Origin: Halorussus salilacus
GTDB lineage: Archaea > Halobacteriota > Halobacteria > Halobacteriales > Haladaptataceae
NCBI RefSeq assembly: GCF_024138125.1
Contig: NZ_CP099994.1
Location: 248,001 to 312,000 of the forward strand
Direction of reading: 5' to 3'
Length of the DNA stretch: 64,000 bases
Position numbers and translations under genes: made by a program
Part shown: piece by piece, positions 41,541-50,159 of the stretch
Layout of the letters: each line of letters begins with the position of its first letter
How positions within the stretch are numbered: position 1 is the stretch's first letter
Notes under the pieces: model-generated
What the model saw: the letters and a program-made list of their open reading frames with translations, nothing else
What the model was told of the DNA's origin: nothing
Databases searched by the model: none

Positions 41541-41594
41541 TGGGACTGAAGGGGGCCGGGCGCTCGCGGCCACGCGAGCGCCCGGCCCCTTTCA
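41541..41594 (-). terminator. Hairpin between convergent genes, reduced inverted relative of the folded element
   Basis: Read on the minus strand it starts TGAAAGGGGCCGGGCGCTCG and folds into a stem of at least 16 pairs around a short TGGC loop, ending CCCCCTTCAGTCCCA. The inner arm GCGCTCGCG/CGCGAGCGC is identical to copy 2 (17803-17915), and the CTTTCAGTCCCA-type flank is shared. The middle and inner stems are missing. It lies between the cetZ and GT-C-like genes, both ending toward it, so it may serve as a terminator. Confidence 0.7.
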
Positions 41595-41711
41595 AGACGG
41601 ACGTCACTTCGGGTTTGCCCTCAGTCACGATTCGTAGCGAGTACCCGAGGGCTTTCCGGAAGCTCTCTACTCCTATCTCTCCGGCTCCGAGTACCCGATT
41701 CGGCCCCCCAA

Positions 41712-43298
41712 CTACTCGCCCTCCCCGGCCATCGTCTCGAAGACGATGACGCCCTCGTTCTCGTAGACCGTCTGGTACTCGGGCGAGACGTGCATCGACA
41801 TCGCCAACTGGCTCGTCCGCTGGTACTCCATCCCCCGGACCGTGAACCGGCCCTTCGGCAGGTAGATGTAGTCCGGGCGCACGTTCTCCTCAGCGAGCGT
41901 GGCCGACATGCACTGGGCGCTGTTGCACTCCGAGACGGCCTCGTACAGTTCGAGCTGTCGGGTGTACGCGTCGCTCCCTTTCCACTCGACGCCCCACGGC
42001 CCGACGAGCATCGTCCGGCGGGTCTGCTGGGGGAACCACTCGGCGGCGTCGCCCTGCACGACGAACGTCGCGTCGGAGGCGGTGTTGCGCTCGACCCAGT
42101 TCATCGCGGCCACGTCCTCCCGGTCGATGAACTGGGGCTGGGACGGACTCCCGGCGTGGGCGTTCATCGCGCCCGAGGCGTACATCGCGCCGCCCGCCAC
42201 ACCGACGGTCGCGAGTCCCACGAGCGCGACCGTCACGAGCCGTCGGCGACTCACCGACCACTCGTCGAGGTTCAGCCACTCCCAGACGCCCTCCAGCAGG
42301 AAGACCGCGACGACGAACGCGCCGACGAACACCGAAAATCGGGGTTTGCCCAGCGCCAGCGTCACCGCGACCAGCCAGACCGGGAGGAAGTACCGACCCA
42401 GTCTGAAGAGGTAGACGATGCCGACGACCGGGAGCAACTGCCACACCACTTCGAGCGACGTGAAGTCTATGCGCGTGACCTCCGCCAGCGCGGGGACGCC
42501 GCCGCCGATTCCGCCGTGGGTTCCCGCGGCCCCGGTGAACACGTCGACGCCGTGAATCGCCATCACCTGCGTCCACCACGGCGCGGCCAGCAGGATGCCG
42601 CCGAATCCGGCGACCATCCCGCGGGTGAGCCCCCAGCGCGTCCGGTCGAACTGGAGGTACAGCAGGAAGTACGACAGCGCGAAGAAAACGGTGTACATCG
42701 GGTGGGTCAGGACCGTCAGGCCGAACAGCACCAGCGAGGGTACCACCCACCGGGAGTCGCGGTCCCGGTAGAGGCGCAGTCCGGCGTAGATGCCCGTGAC
42801 CGCCAGCAGGAACGCGGGGGCCCGGACCACCCCGCCCGCGGAGATGTGCCACCGGAGGACCGGCGGGCTCACCGCGACGACGAGACTGGCCACCGCGGCC
42901 TGTGGCCGGGACGCCAGCAGGTCGCGCGCCAGCAGGTACGTCGGCACGAGGTACGCGACGGTCACCACCCCCGGCAGGTATCGGCTGATGGCGATGGGCC
43001 CGAGTCCGGTCACGTCGCGTATCACCGCGACGACGTAGAACATCAGCGGCGGGTAGGCGAACGGGACGCCCTCGTCGGTGTAGTACGGAATCGTCTCGGG
43101 GAGCGCGTACCCGGCCTCGATGATCCGCTCGGAGATGAGCATGTACAGCCCCGACCCGAACGAGGGGTAGGGGTGGGAGTCGAGGTAGAAGTAGAACACA
43201 CAGAGCGTCGACAGCACCGCTGGCGCGAGCCACAGCAGGTCGCGCTTGAAACCCTGTATCCGTACGCTCGTCAGCCGTGCGAGGTTCCGTTCCGACAT
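41712..43298 (-). CDS. GT-C-like polytopic membrane glycosyltransferase candidate
   Basis: A 528-residue protein with about ten membrane helices and a C-terminal outer domain of about 140 residues. An early loop holds 'YFYLDSHPYPSFGSGLYML' and 'YYTDEGVPFAYPPLMFYVVA', whose acidic residues and aromatic pattern resemble the first periplasmic loop of GT-C/PMT-type enzymes. The outer domain contains 'REDVAAMNWVERNT' and 'VVQGDAAEWFPQQTRR'. It probably transfers a sugar from a dolichol donor. No single family can be assigned. Confidence 0.68.
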   Translation of the reverse strand: MSERNLARLTSVRIQGFKRDLLWLAPAVLSTLCVFYFYLDSHPYPSFGSGLYMLISERIIEAGYALPETIPYYTDEGVPFAYPPLMFYVVAVIRDVTGLGPIAISRYLPGVVTVAYLVPTYLLARDLLASRPQAAVASLVVAVSPPVLRWHISAGGVVRAPAFLLAVTGIYAGLRLYRDRDSRWVVPSLVLFGLTVLTHPMYTVFFALSYFLLYLQFDRTRWGLTRGMVAGFGGILLAAPWWTQVMAIHGVDVFTGAAGTHGGIGGGVPALAEVTRIDFTSLEVVWQLLPVVGIVYLFRLGRYFLPVWLVAVTLALGKPRFSVFVGAFVVAVFLLEGVWEWLNLDEWSVSRRRLVTVALVGLATVGVAGGAMYASGAMNAHAGSPSQPQFIDREDVAAMNWVERNTASDATFVVQGDAAEWFPQQTRRTMLVGPWGVEWKGSDAYTRQLELYEAVSECNSAQCMSATLAEENVRPDYIYLPKGRFTVRGMEYQRTSQLAMSMHVSPEYQTVYENEGVIVFETMAGEGE

Positions 43299-43511
43299 AG
43301 TGACGACTCCGGGTTCGAGTCGGGCCGCTCGCTCTCGCTTGACGTTTGTCGGGGGCCCTCTTTGTTATCCAGTCGCTATTCGGTCGGTCGCCGTCGGGGG
43401 CGCTCGACGGCGTGTCGTTACGGAGCGAGTTCCGAGTTCAACGACGGATTTCGCCCGAGACGAACGAGTGTCTCGTATCGGACGACCGTCTCATCCACTA
43501 TGAACGATTCC

Positions 43512-43547
43512 CGCGCGCGGATGGCCGCTCGCGGCCATCCGCGCGCG
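43512..43547 (-). terminator. 17-bp perfect stem-loop after the permease gene
   Basis: Seventeen pairs with a 2-nt loop (43512-43528 with 43531-43547) lie 29 bp beyond the stop of the leftward permease gene. Confidence 0.65.
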
Positions 43548-43575
43548 TCGGTCCGTCGCCGGATGCGGCACGGCT

Positions 43576-44838
43576 TCACTCGTACCTGAGCGCGTCGATG
43601 GGGTCGGTCTTCGAGGCGTCCCACGCCGGATAGAGTCCGGCGAGGACCCCCACCACGATTCCCACCAGCACCGCGGCACCGAACCAGATCGGCTGGAACG
43701 CCAGCGGGAGTCCGATGGCTTCCGCGCCGAGGTACCCGCCGAGCAGGCCGACGGTCGCACCGAGCGCGGAGCCGAGAACCCCGAGCATCACCGCCTCCAG
43801 CAGGAACAGCTGGAGCACGTCGCGGCTCTGGGCCCCGACGGCCTTCATGATGCCTATCTCGCGGGTGCGCTCGGTCACGCTCACCAGCATGATGTTGGCG
43901 ATGCCGATGGAGCCGACGATGAGCGAGATGACCGCGATGCCCGTGATGTAGGCGGTGAACGTGTTGGTGAGCTGTTTGACCTGATTGACGATCTGGTCCT
44001 GCGTGGTGACCTTGAACTCGTAGTTCTGGGGCTTGTGACTCCGGGCGTCCGAGTCCCGCCCGAGGTAGTTGTACACCTGCCCCTGGACCGCGTCGACCTG
44101 TCCGGGCGACCGGGCGGTGACGAGAATCCGGCCGTACACCTGCTGGCGGGCGTTGACCGCGGGACTGTACACCGTCCGCTGGTAGTAGGGCTCGGTCGGC
44201 GCGTAGACGCGCGGCTGGGGACCCTGCTCGAACCCGAGGACGCTTCCCGACCCCTCGCCCTCGACGATGCCGACGACCGTCGCGTTGAGTTGCTCGCCGT
44301 TGACCGCGCGCGTGAACGTGATGTTATCGCCCACCGAGACGTTGCCGCCGCTGAACATTCGGGCGGCGGGGCGGTTCAACACCACCTCCTCTCGTCCCTG
44401 TTCGAACGGACCGCCCGCGACGAACGAGAGGTCCCGAACCCGGAAGTAGTCGGGCGAGGTCACGGTGACGAACTGGCGCGCGACCGACGAATTGTTGTAA
44501 TTCACCGACGAGGCGGCGATGCCGCTCTCGGGCACCGCGTACCGGACCCCTTCGAGCTGGCGCATCTGGTTCACGTCGTGTTGGGTGAACACCGCCTGCT
44601 CGCTACTGCCCAGCGACGGCACCTGACTGTCACTCGGCGACTGAGCGGTCACGTACATGGTCGCGGCGTTGCCCCCGGCGACGGTACTGATGATGTCCTG
44701 CTGGAGGCTCGCTCCGAGTGTGACGAAGGTGATGACCGCCGCGACGCCGATGATGACCCCCAGCGTGGTCAGCGTCGAGCGGAGCTTGTGCTCGCGGATG
44801 TTCCGCCAGCTAATCCGAACGCTCTCGAAGATGTTCAT
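43576..44838 (-). CDS. MacB/FtsX-type ABC transporter permease
   Basis: A 420-residue permease: TM1 ('LTTLGVIIGVAAVITFVTL', about 22-42) followed by a MacB-like outer domain (about 50-270, with 'TMYVTAQSPSDSQ' and 'VGIVEGEGSGSV'), then three helices ending in the FtsX core ('SLIVGSIGIANIMLVSVTERTREIGIMKAVGA' spans two segments; the 'TERTREIGIMKAVGA' coupling loop is diagnostic) and 'AGLYPAWDASKTDPIDALRYE'. The partner ATPase is not adjacent: the neighbour upstream is a divergent aldehyde dehydrogenase and the downstream gene is a membrane protein. It must pair with an ATPase encoded elsewhere. Confidence 0.88.
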   Translation of the reverse strand: MNIFESVRISWRNIREHKLRSTLTTLGVIIGVAAVITFVTLGASLQQDIISTVAGGNAATMYVTAQSPSDSQVPSLGSSEQAVFTQHDVNQMRQLEGVRYAVPESGIAASSVNYNNSSVARQFVTVTSPDYFRVRDLSFVAGGPFEQGREEVVLNRPAARMFSGGNVSVGDNITFTRAVNGEQLNATVVGIVEGEGSGSVLGFEQGPQPRVYAPTEPYYQRTVYSPAVNARQQVYGRILVTARSPGQVDAVQGQVYNYLGRDSDARSHKPQNYEFKVTTQDQIVNQVKQLTNTFTAYITGIAVISLIVGSIGIANIMLVSVTERTREIGIMKAVGAQSRDVLQLFLLEAVMLGVLGSALGATVGLLGGYLGAEAIGLPLAFQPIWFGAAVLVGIVVGVLAGLYPAWDASKTDPIDALRYE

Positions 44839-45044
44839 CGTGTTTCCCCCGGTTTCGTGGTCGCATGGTCCCCCGTACGCCGGGTTACAGGTACAGCGAC
44901 AAAAACCCGGTAGCCGAAACGCGCCGTTACTTCGCGTTACCCCGGGGAAAACGCCCGCTCGCCGCGGGCTCTCGCACTCGGAACGGTCACGGCTCCGCCG
45001 TGGCCCCGAAGCTACAACCGCCTCCGCGACGTATCCCTCCCGCC

Positions 45045-46448
45045 ATGGACAGAACGAACCCCGCCACGGGCGAGTCGCTCGACCCCGTTCCCGACGACTC
45101 CGAGGAGGACGTGGACGCCGCGCTCGACCGGGCGGTCGAGACGTTCGAGGAGTGGAAGGACGTTCCCATCCGGAAGCGACAGGAACTCATCGCAAACGCG
45201 GGCGAGGTACTCCGGGAGAACGACGACGAGTACGCCGAACTGATGACCCGCGAGATGGGCAAGCCAATCGCGTCGTCGTACGCCGAGGTCGAGAAGTGCG
45301 CGTGGGTCTGCGACTACTACGCCGAGCGCGCTGCCGAGCACCTGCAGGACGAGCGAATCGGGGGCGAGAGCCACGCCGAGACGTACGTCACCTACGAACC
45401 GCTCGGGCCCATTCTCGCGGTGATGCCGTGGAACTTCCCGTTCTGGCAGGTGTTCAGGTTCGCCGCCCCGCACGTCACCGCGGGCAACGTCGGCCTGCTC
45501 AAGCACGCCTCGAACGTACCGGGGTGCGCGCAGGCGATTCAGGAGGTCTTCGAGGAGGCCGGATTCCCCGAGGGGGCCTTCCAGTCGCTCGTCGTCGGCT
45601 CCGACCGGGCCGAGGAAGTCATCGAGGACGACCGCGTGGTCGCGGTGACCCTGACCGGCAGCGAGGCCGCGGGCCGGTCGGTGGCCGAGACCGCCGGACG
45701 GAACCTCGAGAAGTCGGTGCTCGAACTCGGTGGGTCGGACCCCTTCGTCGTGCTCGACGACGCCGACCTCGATTCGGCCGCCGAGACGGGCGCGCTCGCC
45801 CGGACCATCAACTCCGGCCAGTCGTGCATCGCCGCCAAGCGGTTCGTGGTCCACGCAAGCGTCTACGACGAGTTCGTCGAGAAGTTCGTCGCCGAGATGG
45901 ACGCGCTGGCGGTCGGCGACCCGACCGACGAGGACACCGACTTCGGCCCGCAGGCCCGCGAGGACCTGCTGGAGGACGTTCACGAGCAGGTGCAGGACAC
46001 CCTCGACGCGGGCGCGACCCTCGAACTCGGGGGCGAGCCGATGGACCGAGAGGGGTTCTGGTACCCGCCGACCGTGCTGACCGACGTGCCCCGCGACTCG
46101 CGGGCCGCCACCGAGGAGGTGTTCGGCCCCGCGGCCGCCGTCTTCGAGGTCGAAGACGACGAGGAGGCGGTCGAAGTCGCCAACGACCACCACCTCGGTC
46201 TCGGTGCGTCGGTCTGGACCGACGACCTCGACCGCGGCGAGCGCCTCGCCCACCGCCTCGACGCCGGGATGACCTTCGTCAATCAGCTCACCAAGTCCGA
46301 CCCGCGGCTCCCCTTCGGCGGGGTGAAGGACTCGGGCTACGGTCGAGAACTGTCGAGGCACGGCATCCGGGAGTTCGTGAACAGGAAGACCGTCTGGGTT
46401 CAGGCGGCGGGCGCGAGCGAGGACGACGTCGACGTGGTGACCGAGTGA
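45045..46448 (+). CDS. NAD(P)-dependent aldehyde dehydrogenase (succinate-semialdehyde type)
   Basis: A 467-residue ALDH. The catalytic Cys is in 'INSGQSCIAAKRF', the general-base Glu in 'LELGGSDPFVV', the cofactor motif in 'AVTLTGSEAAGRSV' and the substrate or cofactor loop in 'VMPWNFPFWQVFR'. Its closest group is GabD/Sad-like semialdehyde dehydrogenases. The ATG at 45045 begins 'MDRTNPATGESL', the usual start. It is divergent from the permease. The last codons overlap a 17-bp tandem triplication, and a terminator hairpin follows. Confidence 0.92.
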   Translation: MDRTNPATGESLDPVPDDSEEDVDAALDRAVETFEEWKDVPIRKRQELIANAGEVLRENDDEYAELMTREMGKPIASSYAEVEKCAWVCDYYAERAAEHLQDERIGGESHAETYVTYEPLGPILAVMPWNFPFWQVFRFAAPHVTAGNVGLLKHASNVPGCAQAIQEVFEEAGFPEGAFQSLVVGSDRAEEVIEDDRVVAVTLTGSEAAGRSVAETAGRNLEKSVLELGGSDPFVVLDDADLDSAAETGALARTINSGQSCIAAKRFVVHASVYDEFVEKFVAEMDALAVGDPTDEDTDFGPQAREDLLEDVHEQVQDTLDAGATLELGGEPMDREGFWYPPTVLTDVPRDSRAATEEVFGPAAAVFEVEDDEEAVEVANDHHLGLGASVWTDDLDRGERLAHRLDAGMTFVNQLTKSDPRLPFGGVKDSGYGRELSRHGIREFVNRKTVWVQAAGASEDDVDVVTE

Positions 46449-46483
46449 TGGTGGTGACCGAGTGATGGTGGTGACCGAGTGAC
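46434..46483. repeat. 17-bp tandem triplication at the aldehyde dehydrogenase stop
   Basis: GTGGTGACCGAGTGATG occurs at 46434 and 46451 and with one change at 46468. The first copy encodes the last four residues (VVTE) and the stop TGA. The unit length is not a multiple of three, so the downstream copies lie in other frames and have no coding meaning. Confidence 0.93.
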
Positions 46484-46515
46484 GGCCGATTCCGACGACC
46501 CGTCGGAATCGGCCG
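46483..46515 (+). terminator. 15-bp stem-loop after the aldehyde dehydrogenase gene
   Basis: Fifteen pairs (46483-46497 with 46501-46515) close a 3-nt loop, directly after the triplicated sequence and 34 bp past the stop. Confidence 0.65.
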
Positions 46516-46587
46516 AGTCGGAAGGGCCGGGCGAGGAGTAGTTCCGCGACAGGAAAACCCTATACCTCTCGATTACCCAAAAGAAGT

Positions 46588-48927
46588 ATGGATTCCGAGC
46601 GGCCGAGGCTCGTCGAGACGCTCGACACCCTCGACGATCTGGGGGTTGCGGGCGAGCCGGTCACGGCCGACGAACTCGCCGACGAACTCGGCTGTTCCCG
46701 GGAAGCGGCAGCCGAACGACTCGACGAACTGGTCGAGTGGGGCGACCTAGAGGCCAAGTCGGTCGGCGAGGACGGGCGGGTGTGGTGGCGGTCGACCGAC
46801 GCCACCGGCCTCGACCGGGCGCGGTTCCGCTCGCTCGTCCAGACGGTCGACGAGTACGCCATCTTCATGCTCGACACCGAGGGGGACGTGGTGACGTGGA
46901 ACCCGGGCGCGAACCGCATCAAGGGGTACGACGCCGACGAGATAATCGGTCGCCACTTCTCGACCTTCTACATCGACGAGGCCGTCGAATCCGGCGTCCC
47001 AGACCGGAACCTCCGGGTCGCCGCCGAGCGGGGGTCGGTCGAGGACGAGGGCTGGCGGGTCCGGAAGGACGGGACGCGGTTCTGGGCCAACGTCGTCATC
47101 ACCGCTATCCGGGACGACGACGGCACGCTCCGGGGGTTCGCGAAGGTCACGCGCGACATGACCGACAGACGCGAGCGCGAGGAGCAGCTCCGGCGCGAGC
47201 GCGACCAGACCGAACAGCTACTCGAGACCTCGCCGGTCGCCATCTCGGTCCGGGACGCCGAGGGCGACGTGGTGCTGGCGAACGAGCAGACTCAGGACCT
47301 CCTCGACACCTCCGAGTCCGACCTCCGGGACGGCACGCGGCCGAGCGGCGAGGTGGACATCTACGACTCCGCGGGCGAACCGGTCGCCGCCGACGACCTG
47401 CCCGCCGTCGACGTTGTCGAGACCGGCGACCCCGTCTACGACAGGGAACTCCTCGTCGAGAAGTCCGACGGCGAGCGCAGGTGGTACTCGGTGAACGCCG
47501 CGCCCGTGTTCGGTCCCGACGGCGACCTCGAACGGGTCATCACCGCGGGCGAGGACGTCACCGAGATCAAGCGACGCGAGCGCGAACTCGAGACCGAACT
47601 GGGCGGGATATTCGGTCGAATCTCGGACGCCTTCTACGCGCTCGACGAGGAGTACCGGTTCACGCACGTCAACGAGCGCGCCGAGGAACTGCTCCAGCAC
47701 TCCGAGGAGGAGCTCCTCGACGCGAAGCTCTGGGACGTGTTCCCGGGGGCGGCCGAGATAGACGCGGTCCGGGACAGCTTCGAGACCGCGATGGAGACCC
47801 AAGAGCCGACCAGCTACGAACTCTACTTCGACGAACTCGGCTTCTGGGTCGAGGCCAACGTCTACCCCTCCGAGACCGGCGTGTCGGTCTACTTCCGCGA
47901 CGTGTCCGACCGGATCGCGCGCGAGCGGGAACTCCGCGAGTCCGAGCGGCGCTACCGGACGCTCGCCGAACACTTCCCGAACGGACTGGTGACGCTGTTC
48001 GACGCCGACCTCCGGTACAAGCTCGCGGCGGGCCAGGCGTTCGAGAGACTCGACGTGACTCCCGAGAGCCTCGAAGGCCGGACGCCCACCGAGGCGTGGG
48101 GCGAGGAGGTGGGCGAATCGCTCGAAGCCCTGTGCAGTAGCGCGCTCGACGGCGACCACGAATCGGTCGAGGTCTCGTACGCGGGCCGTCAGTGGGTCGT
48201 CCACGCGGTCCCGATAACCGACGCCGACGGGACCGTCTTCGCCGGACTGACCATGGCCCAGGACATCACCGAGCGCAAGGAGCGCGAACAGCGACTGGAG
48301 CGGTTCGCCAGCGTCATCTCCCACGGCCTCCGGAACCCGCTGGAGATCGCCCAGATATACCTCAACATGGCGCGCGAGGAGGGCGACGCCGACGACTTCG
48401 AGCAGGTCGAGGACGCTCTCGACAGGATGGAGACCATCATCCAGAACCTCCTGACGACCACTGTCGGCGGGCAGACGGTGACCGACCCCGACGCAATCGG
48501 CCTGTCGTCGGTCAGCGAGCGCGCGTGGCAGACCGTCGAGACGGGCGACGCGACGCTTCGGACCGACGGCGACCTCGGGGAGATACTCGCCGACGCGGAG
48601 CAGTTGCAGTCGGCGCTGGAGAGCCTGTTTCGCAACTCGGTCGAACACGGCGGGGACGGCGTCGAGGTACGCGTCGGACGCCTCGACGGGGGGTTCTACG
48701 TCGAGGACGACGGGCCGGGAATTCCGCCCGAGCGCCGGGAGGAGGTGTTCGAGTACGGCTACACCTCCGCGAGCGGGACCGGAATCGGACTCGCAGTGGT
48801 CCGGGACATCGTCGCGGCCCACGGCTGGGAGATAGCCGCGACCGACGCGGCCGACGGGGGTGCTCGCTTCGAGGTTCGAGGCGTCGAGGGGGCGTCCGAC
48901 GCCGACTCGTCGGCGTCGGACGCCTAG
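46588..48927 (+). CDS. Multi-PAS histidine kinase with N-terminal winged helix
   Basis: A 779-residue cytoplasmic protein. Residues 10-70 form a winged-helix-like unit ('DLGVAGEPVTADELADELG', 'SREAAAERLDELVEWGDL'). Four PAS domains follow: about 80-195, 205-325, 335-445 and 455-565. HisKA lies at about 570-640 with H579 in 'SVISHGLRNPLE', where the residue after the phospho-His is Gly (G580) instead of the usual Asp/Glu. The HATPase domain covers about 665-770 ('LFRNSVEHGG', 'EDDGPGIPP', 'GTGIGLAVV'). The altered H-box may change autokinase or phosphatase behaviour. No response regulator is adjacent. Confidence 0.9.
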   Translation: MDSERPRLVETLDTLDDLGVAGEPVTADELADELGCSREAAAERLDELVEWGDLEAKSVGEDGRVWWRSTDATGLDRARFRSLVQTVDEYAIFMLDTEGDVVTWNPGANRIKGYDADEIIGRHFSTFYIDEAVESGVPDRNLRVAAERGSVEDEGWRVRKDGTRFWANVVITAIRDDDGTLRGFAKVTRDMTDRREREEQLRRERDQTEQLLETSPVAISVRDAEGDVVLANEQTQDLLDTSESDLRDGTRPSGEVDIYDSAGEPVAADDLPAVDVVETGDPVYDRELLVEKSDGERRWYSVNAAPVFGPDGDLERVITAGEDVTEIKRRERELETELGGIFGRISDAFYALDEEYRFTHVNERAEELLQHSEEELLDAKLWDVFPGAAEIDAVRDSFETAMETQEPTSYELYFDELGFWVEANVYPSETGVSVYFRDVSDRIARERELRESERRYRTLAEHFPNGLVTLFDADLRYKLAAGQAFERLDVTPESLEGRTPTEAWGEEVGESLEALCSSALDGDHESVEVSYAGRQWVVHAVPITDADGTVFAGLTMAQDITERKEREQRLERFASVISHGLRNPLEIAQIYLNMAREEGDADDFEQVEDALDRMETIIQNLLTTTVGGQTVTDPDAIGLSSVSERAWQTVETGDATLRTDGDLGEILADAEQLQSALESLFRNSVEHGGDGVEVRVGRLDGGFYVEDDGPGIPPERREEVFEYGYTSASGTGIGLAVVRDIVAAHGWEIAATDAADGGARFEVRGVEGASDADSSASDA
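48891..48924 (+). terminator. 16-bp perfect stem-loop inside the last codons of the kinase
   Basis: Sixteen pairs (48891-48906 with 48909-48924) with a 2-nt loop end just before the stop TAG at 48925-48927 and encode the Ser/Asp/Ala-rich tail 'GASDADSSASDA'. The tail has probably arisen by extension of the reading frame into a palindrome. Confidence 0.7.
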
Positions 48928-49000
48928 AGGTTCGCGCTACCCGAGACCACACGCGCTACGCTCACGTCCGGCCCGATGCGTTCTCGGCAGGTCCTGTCTA

Positions 49001-49036
49001 GTGATGGTAATATCACATCTTGGCAATAATTGTTAT
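49001..49036 (+). promoter_or_regulatory. Promoter and possible operator of the dehydrogenase pair
   Basis: GTGATGGTAATATCAC (49001-49016) has 5-bp inverted arms, and an AT-rich TATA region CAATAATTGTTAT follows at 49024-49036, about 32 nt before the ATG at 49062. The dyad just upstream of the TATA box is an operator candidate. Confidence 0.5.
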
Positions 49037-49061
49037 CAGAGACGGTGTGTTCCTGAGTCCC

Positions 49062-50159
49062 ATGCCGGGGGAACGACAGGAGGGGGCGACCGGCGGGGAA
49101 CAGGACGAACGACTCGACGACTCGGACGAACCGACCTTCGACTTCACGCGAAGGGGGGTGATGCGCGCCGGAGGCGGTCTCGCGGTCGCCGGATTCGTCG
49201 GCGATACGTGGTTCGAAGACGACGGGTTCGACCTCGAAGCCGCTCAGGAGGTCGAAATCTCCGCGCAGGGGCTGGAGTACTTCACCATCGAGCAGGCACG
49301 CGTGGTCCACGACCTGACGGGTCGCATCTACCCGTCCGACGACAACGGCCCGGGCGCGCCCGAGGCGGGCGTGGTCTACTTCGTCGACGAGCAGATGAAC
49401 TCCGCGTGGGGCCGGGGCGACCGGTGGTACATGGACCCGCCGTTCGCGGGAAAGCAACCCACGCCGTCGTTCGAGGAGGAGGCTCAGGACCCTTCGGAGA
49501 CCGACGTCGAGGTCTCGTTCGGGGACCAGGAACCCGCGGCGACGCAGGGCTGGCAGTACACGGCTACCCCCGAGACCGCGTGGAGCGACGGCATCGAGGC
49601 GGTCGAGGAGTACGCCCAGAGCGAGTACGACGACGCGTTCGTCGACCTCGACGGCGACCAGCAGGACGAAATCGTTCAGGCGCTTCAGGACGGCGAGGTG
49701 GACACGTTCGAGGACAAGGCCATCGACTCAGAGGGGTTCTTCCTGCTGGCGTACCAGAACACGCTGGAGGGGATGTTCGCCGACCCGATGTACGGGGGCA
49801 ACCGCGAGATGATCGGGTGGCGGCTCAAGAACTTCCCCGGCACGCCCGGCGCGCTCGGGAGCTACCGCAACCAGATCGCCGAGGGCGAGTACATCGAGGT
49901 CGGCTCCGACGACTTCCGGAAGATGGCCGACGACGTGGAGTCGCTGGGCCTCAACGGAAACGGCGGGAGCGTGGACCTCGGTGGCGAGAACGAGACCGAC
50001 AACACCACCGCGGGCAACAGTAGCGCCAGCGACAGTCGCGGCCACAGCCACGTCCACGCCGCCTCCGAGGGCGATTTCCCGAAGGTCGTGGACAAGGAGG
50101 CCGCCAGGGGGAACGCCGACGGCCGTGACGACGACGAGGACGAGGGGGGTGAGAGCTGA
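49062..50159 (+). CDS. Gluconate 2-dehydrogenase subunit 3 family protein, Tat-exported
   Basis: A 365-residue protein with a long N-terminal region ending in a Tat motif ('FTRRGVMRAGGGLAVAGFVG', about 29-48), then the subunit-3 domain ('IEQARVVHDLTGRIYPSDD', 'GAPEAGVVYFVDEQMNSAW', 'YQNTLEGMFADPMYGGN'). The C-terminus is acidic and low complexity ('ENETDNTTAGNSS', then 'RDDDEDEGGES'). The subunit associates with a GMC flavoprotein, encoded next (TGATG overlap). In known systems a third, cytochrome c subunit passes electrons to the chain; none is encoded here. Confidence 0.87.
   Translation: MPGERQEGATGGEQDERLDDSDEPTFDFTRRGVMRAGGGLAVAGFVGDTWFEDDGFDLEAAQEVEISAQGLEYFTIEQARVVHDLTGRIYPSDDNGPGAPEAGVVYFVDEQMNSAWGRGDRWYMDPPFAGKQPTPSFEEEAQDPSETDVEVSFGDQEPAATQGWQYTATPETAWSDGIEAVEEYAQSEYDDAFVDLDGDQQDEIVQALQDGEVDTFEDKAIDSEGFFLLAYQNTLEGMFADPMYGGNREMIGWRLKNFPGTPGALGSYRNQIAEGEYIEVGSDDFRKMADDVESLGLNGNGGSVDLGGENETDNTTAGNSSASDSRGHSHVHAASEGDFPKVVDKEAARGNADGRDDDEDEGGES

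Noticed and set aside
43305-43330. A T-loop-like GGGTTCGAGTC that suggested a tRNA
   Set aside because: No acceptor stem, D arm or anticodon arm can be built around it. No other tRNA-like structure was found in the window.
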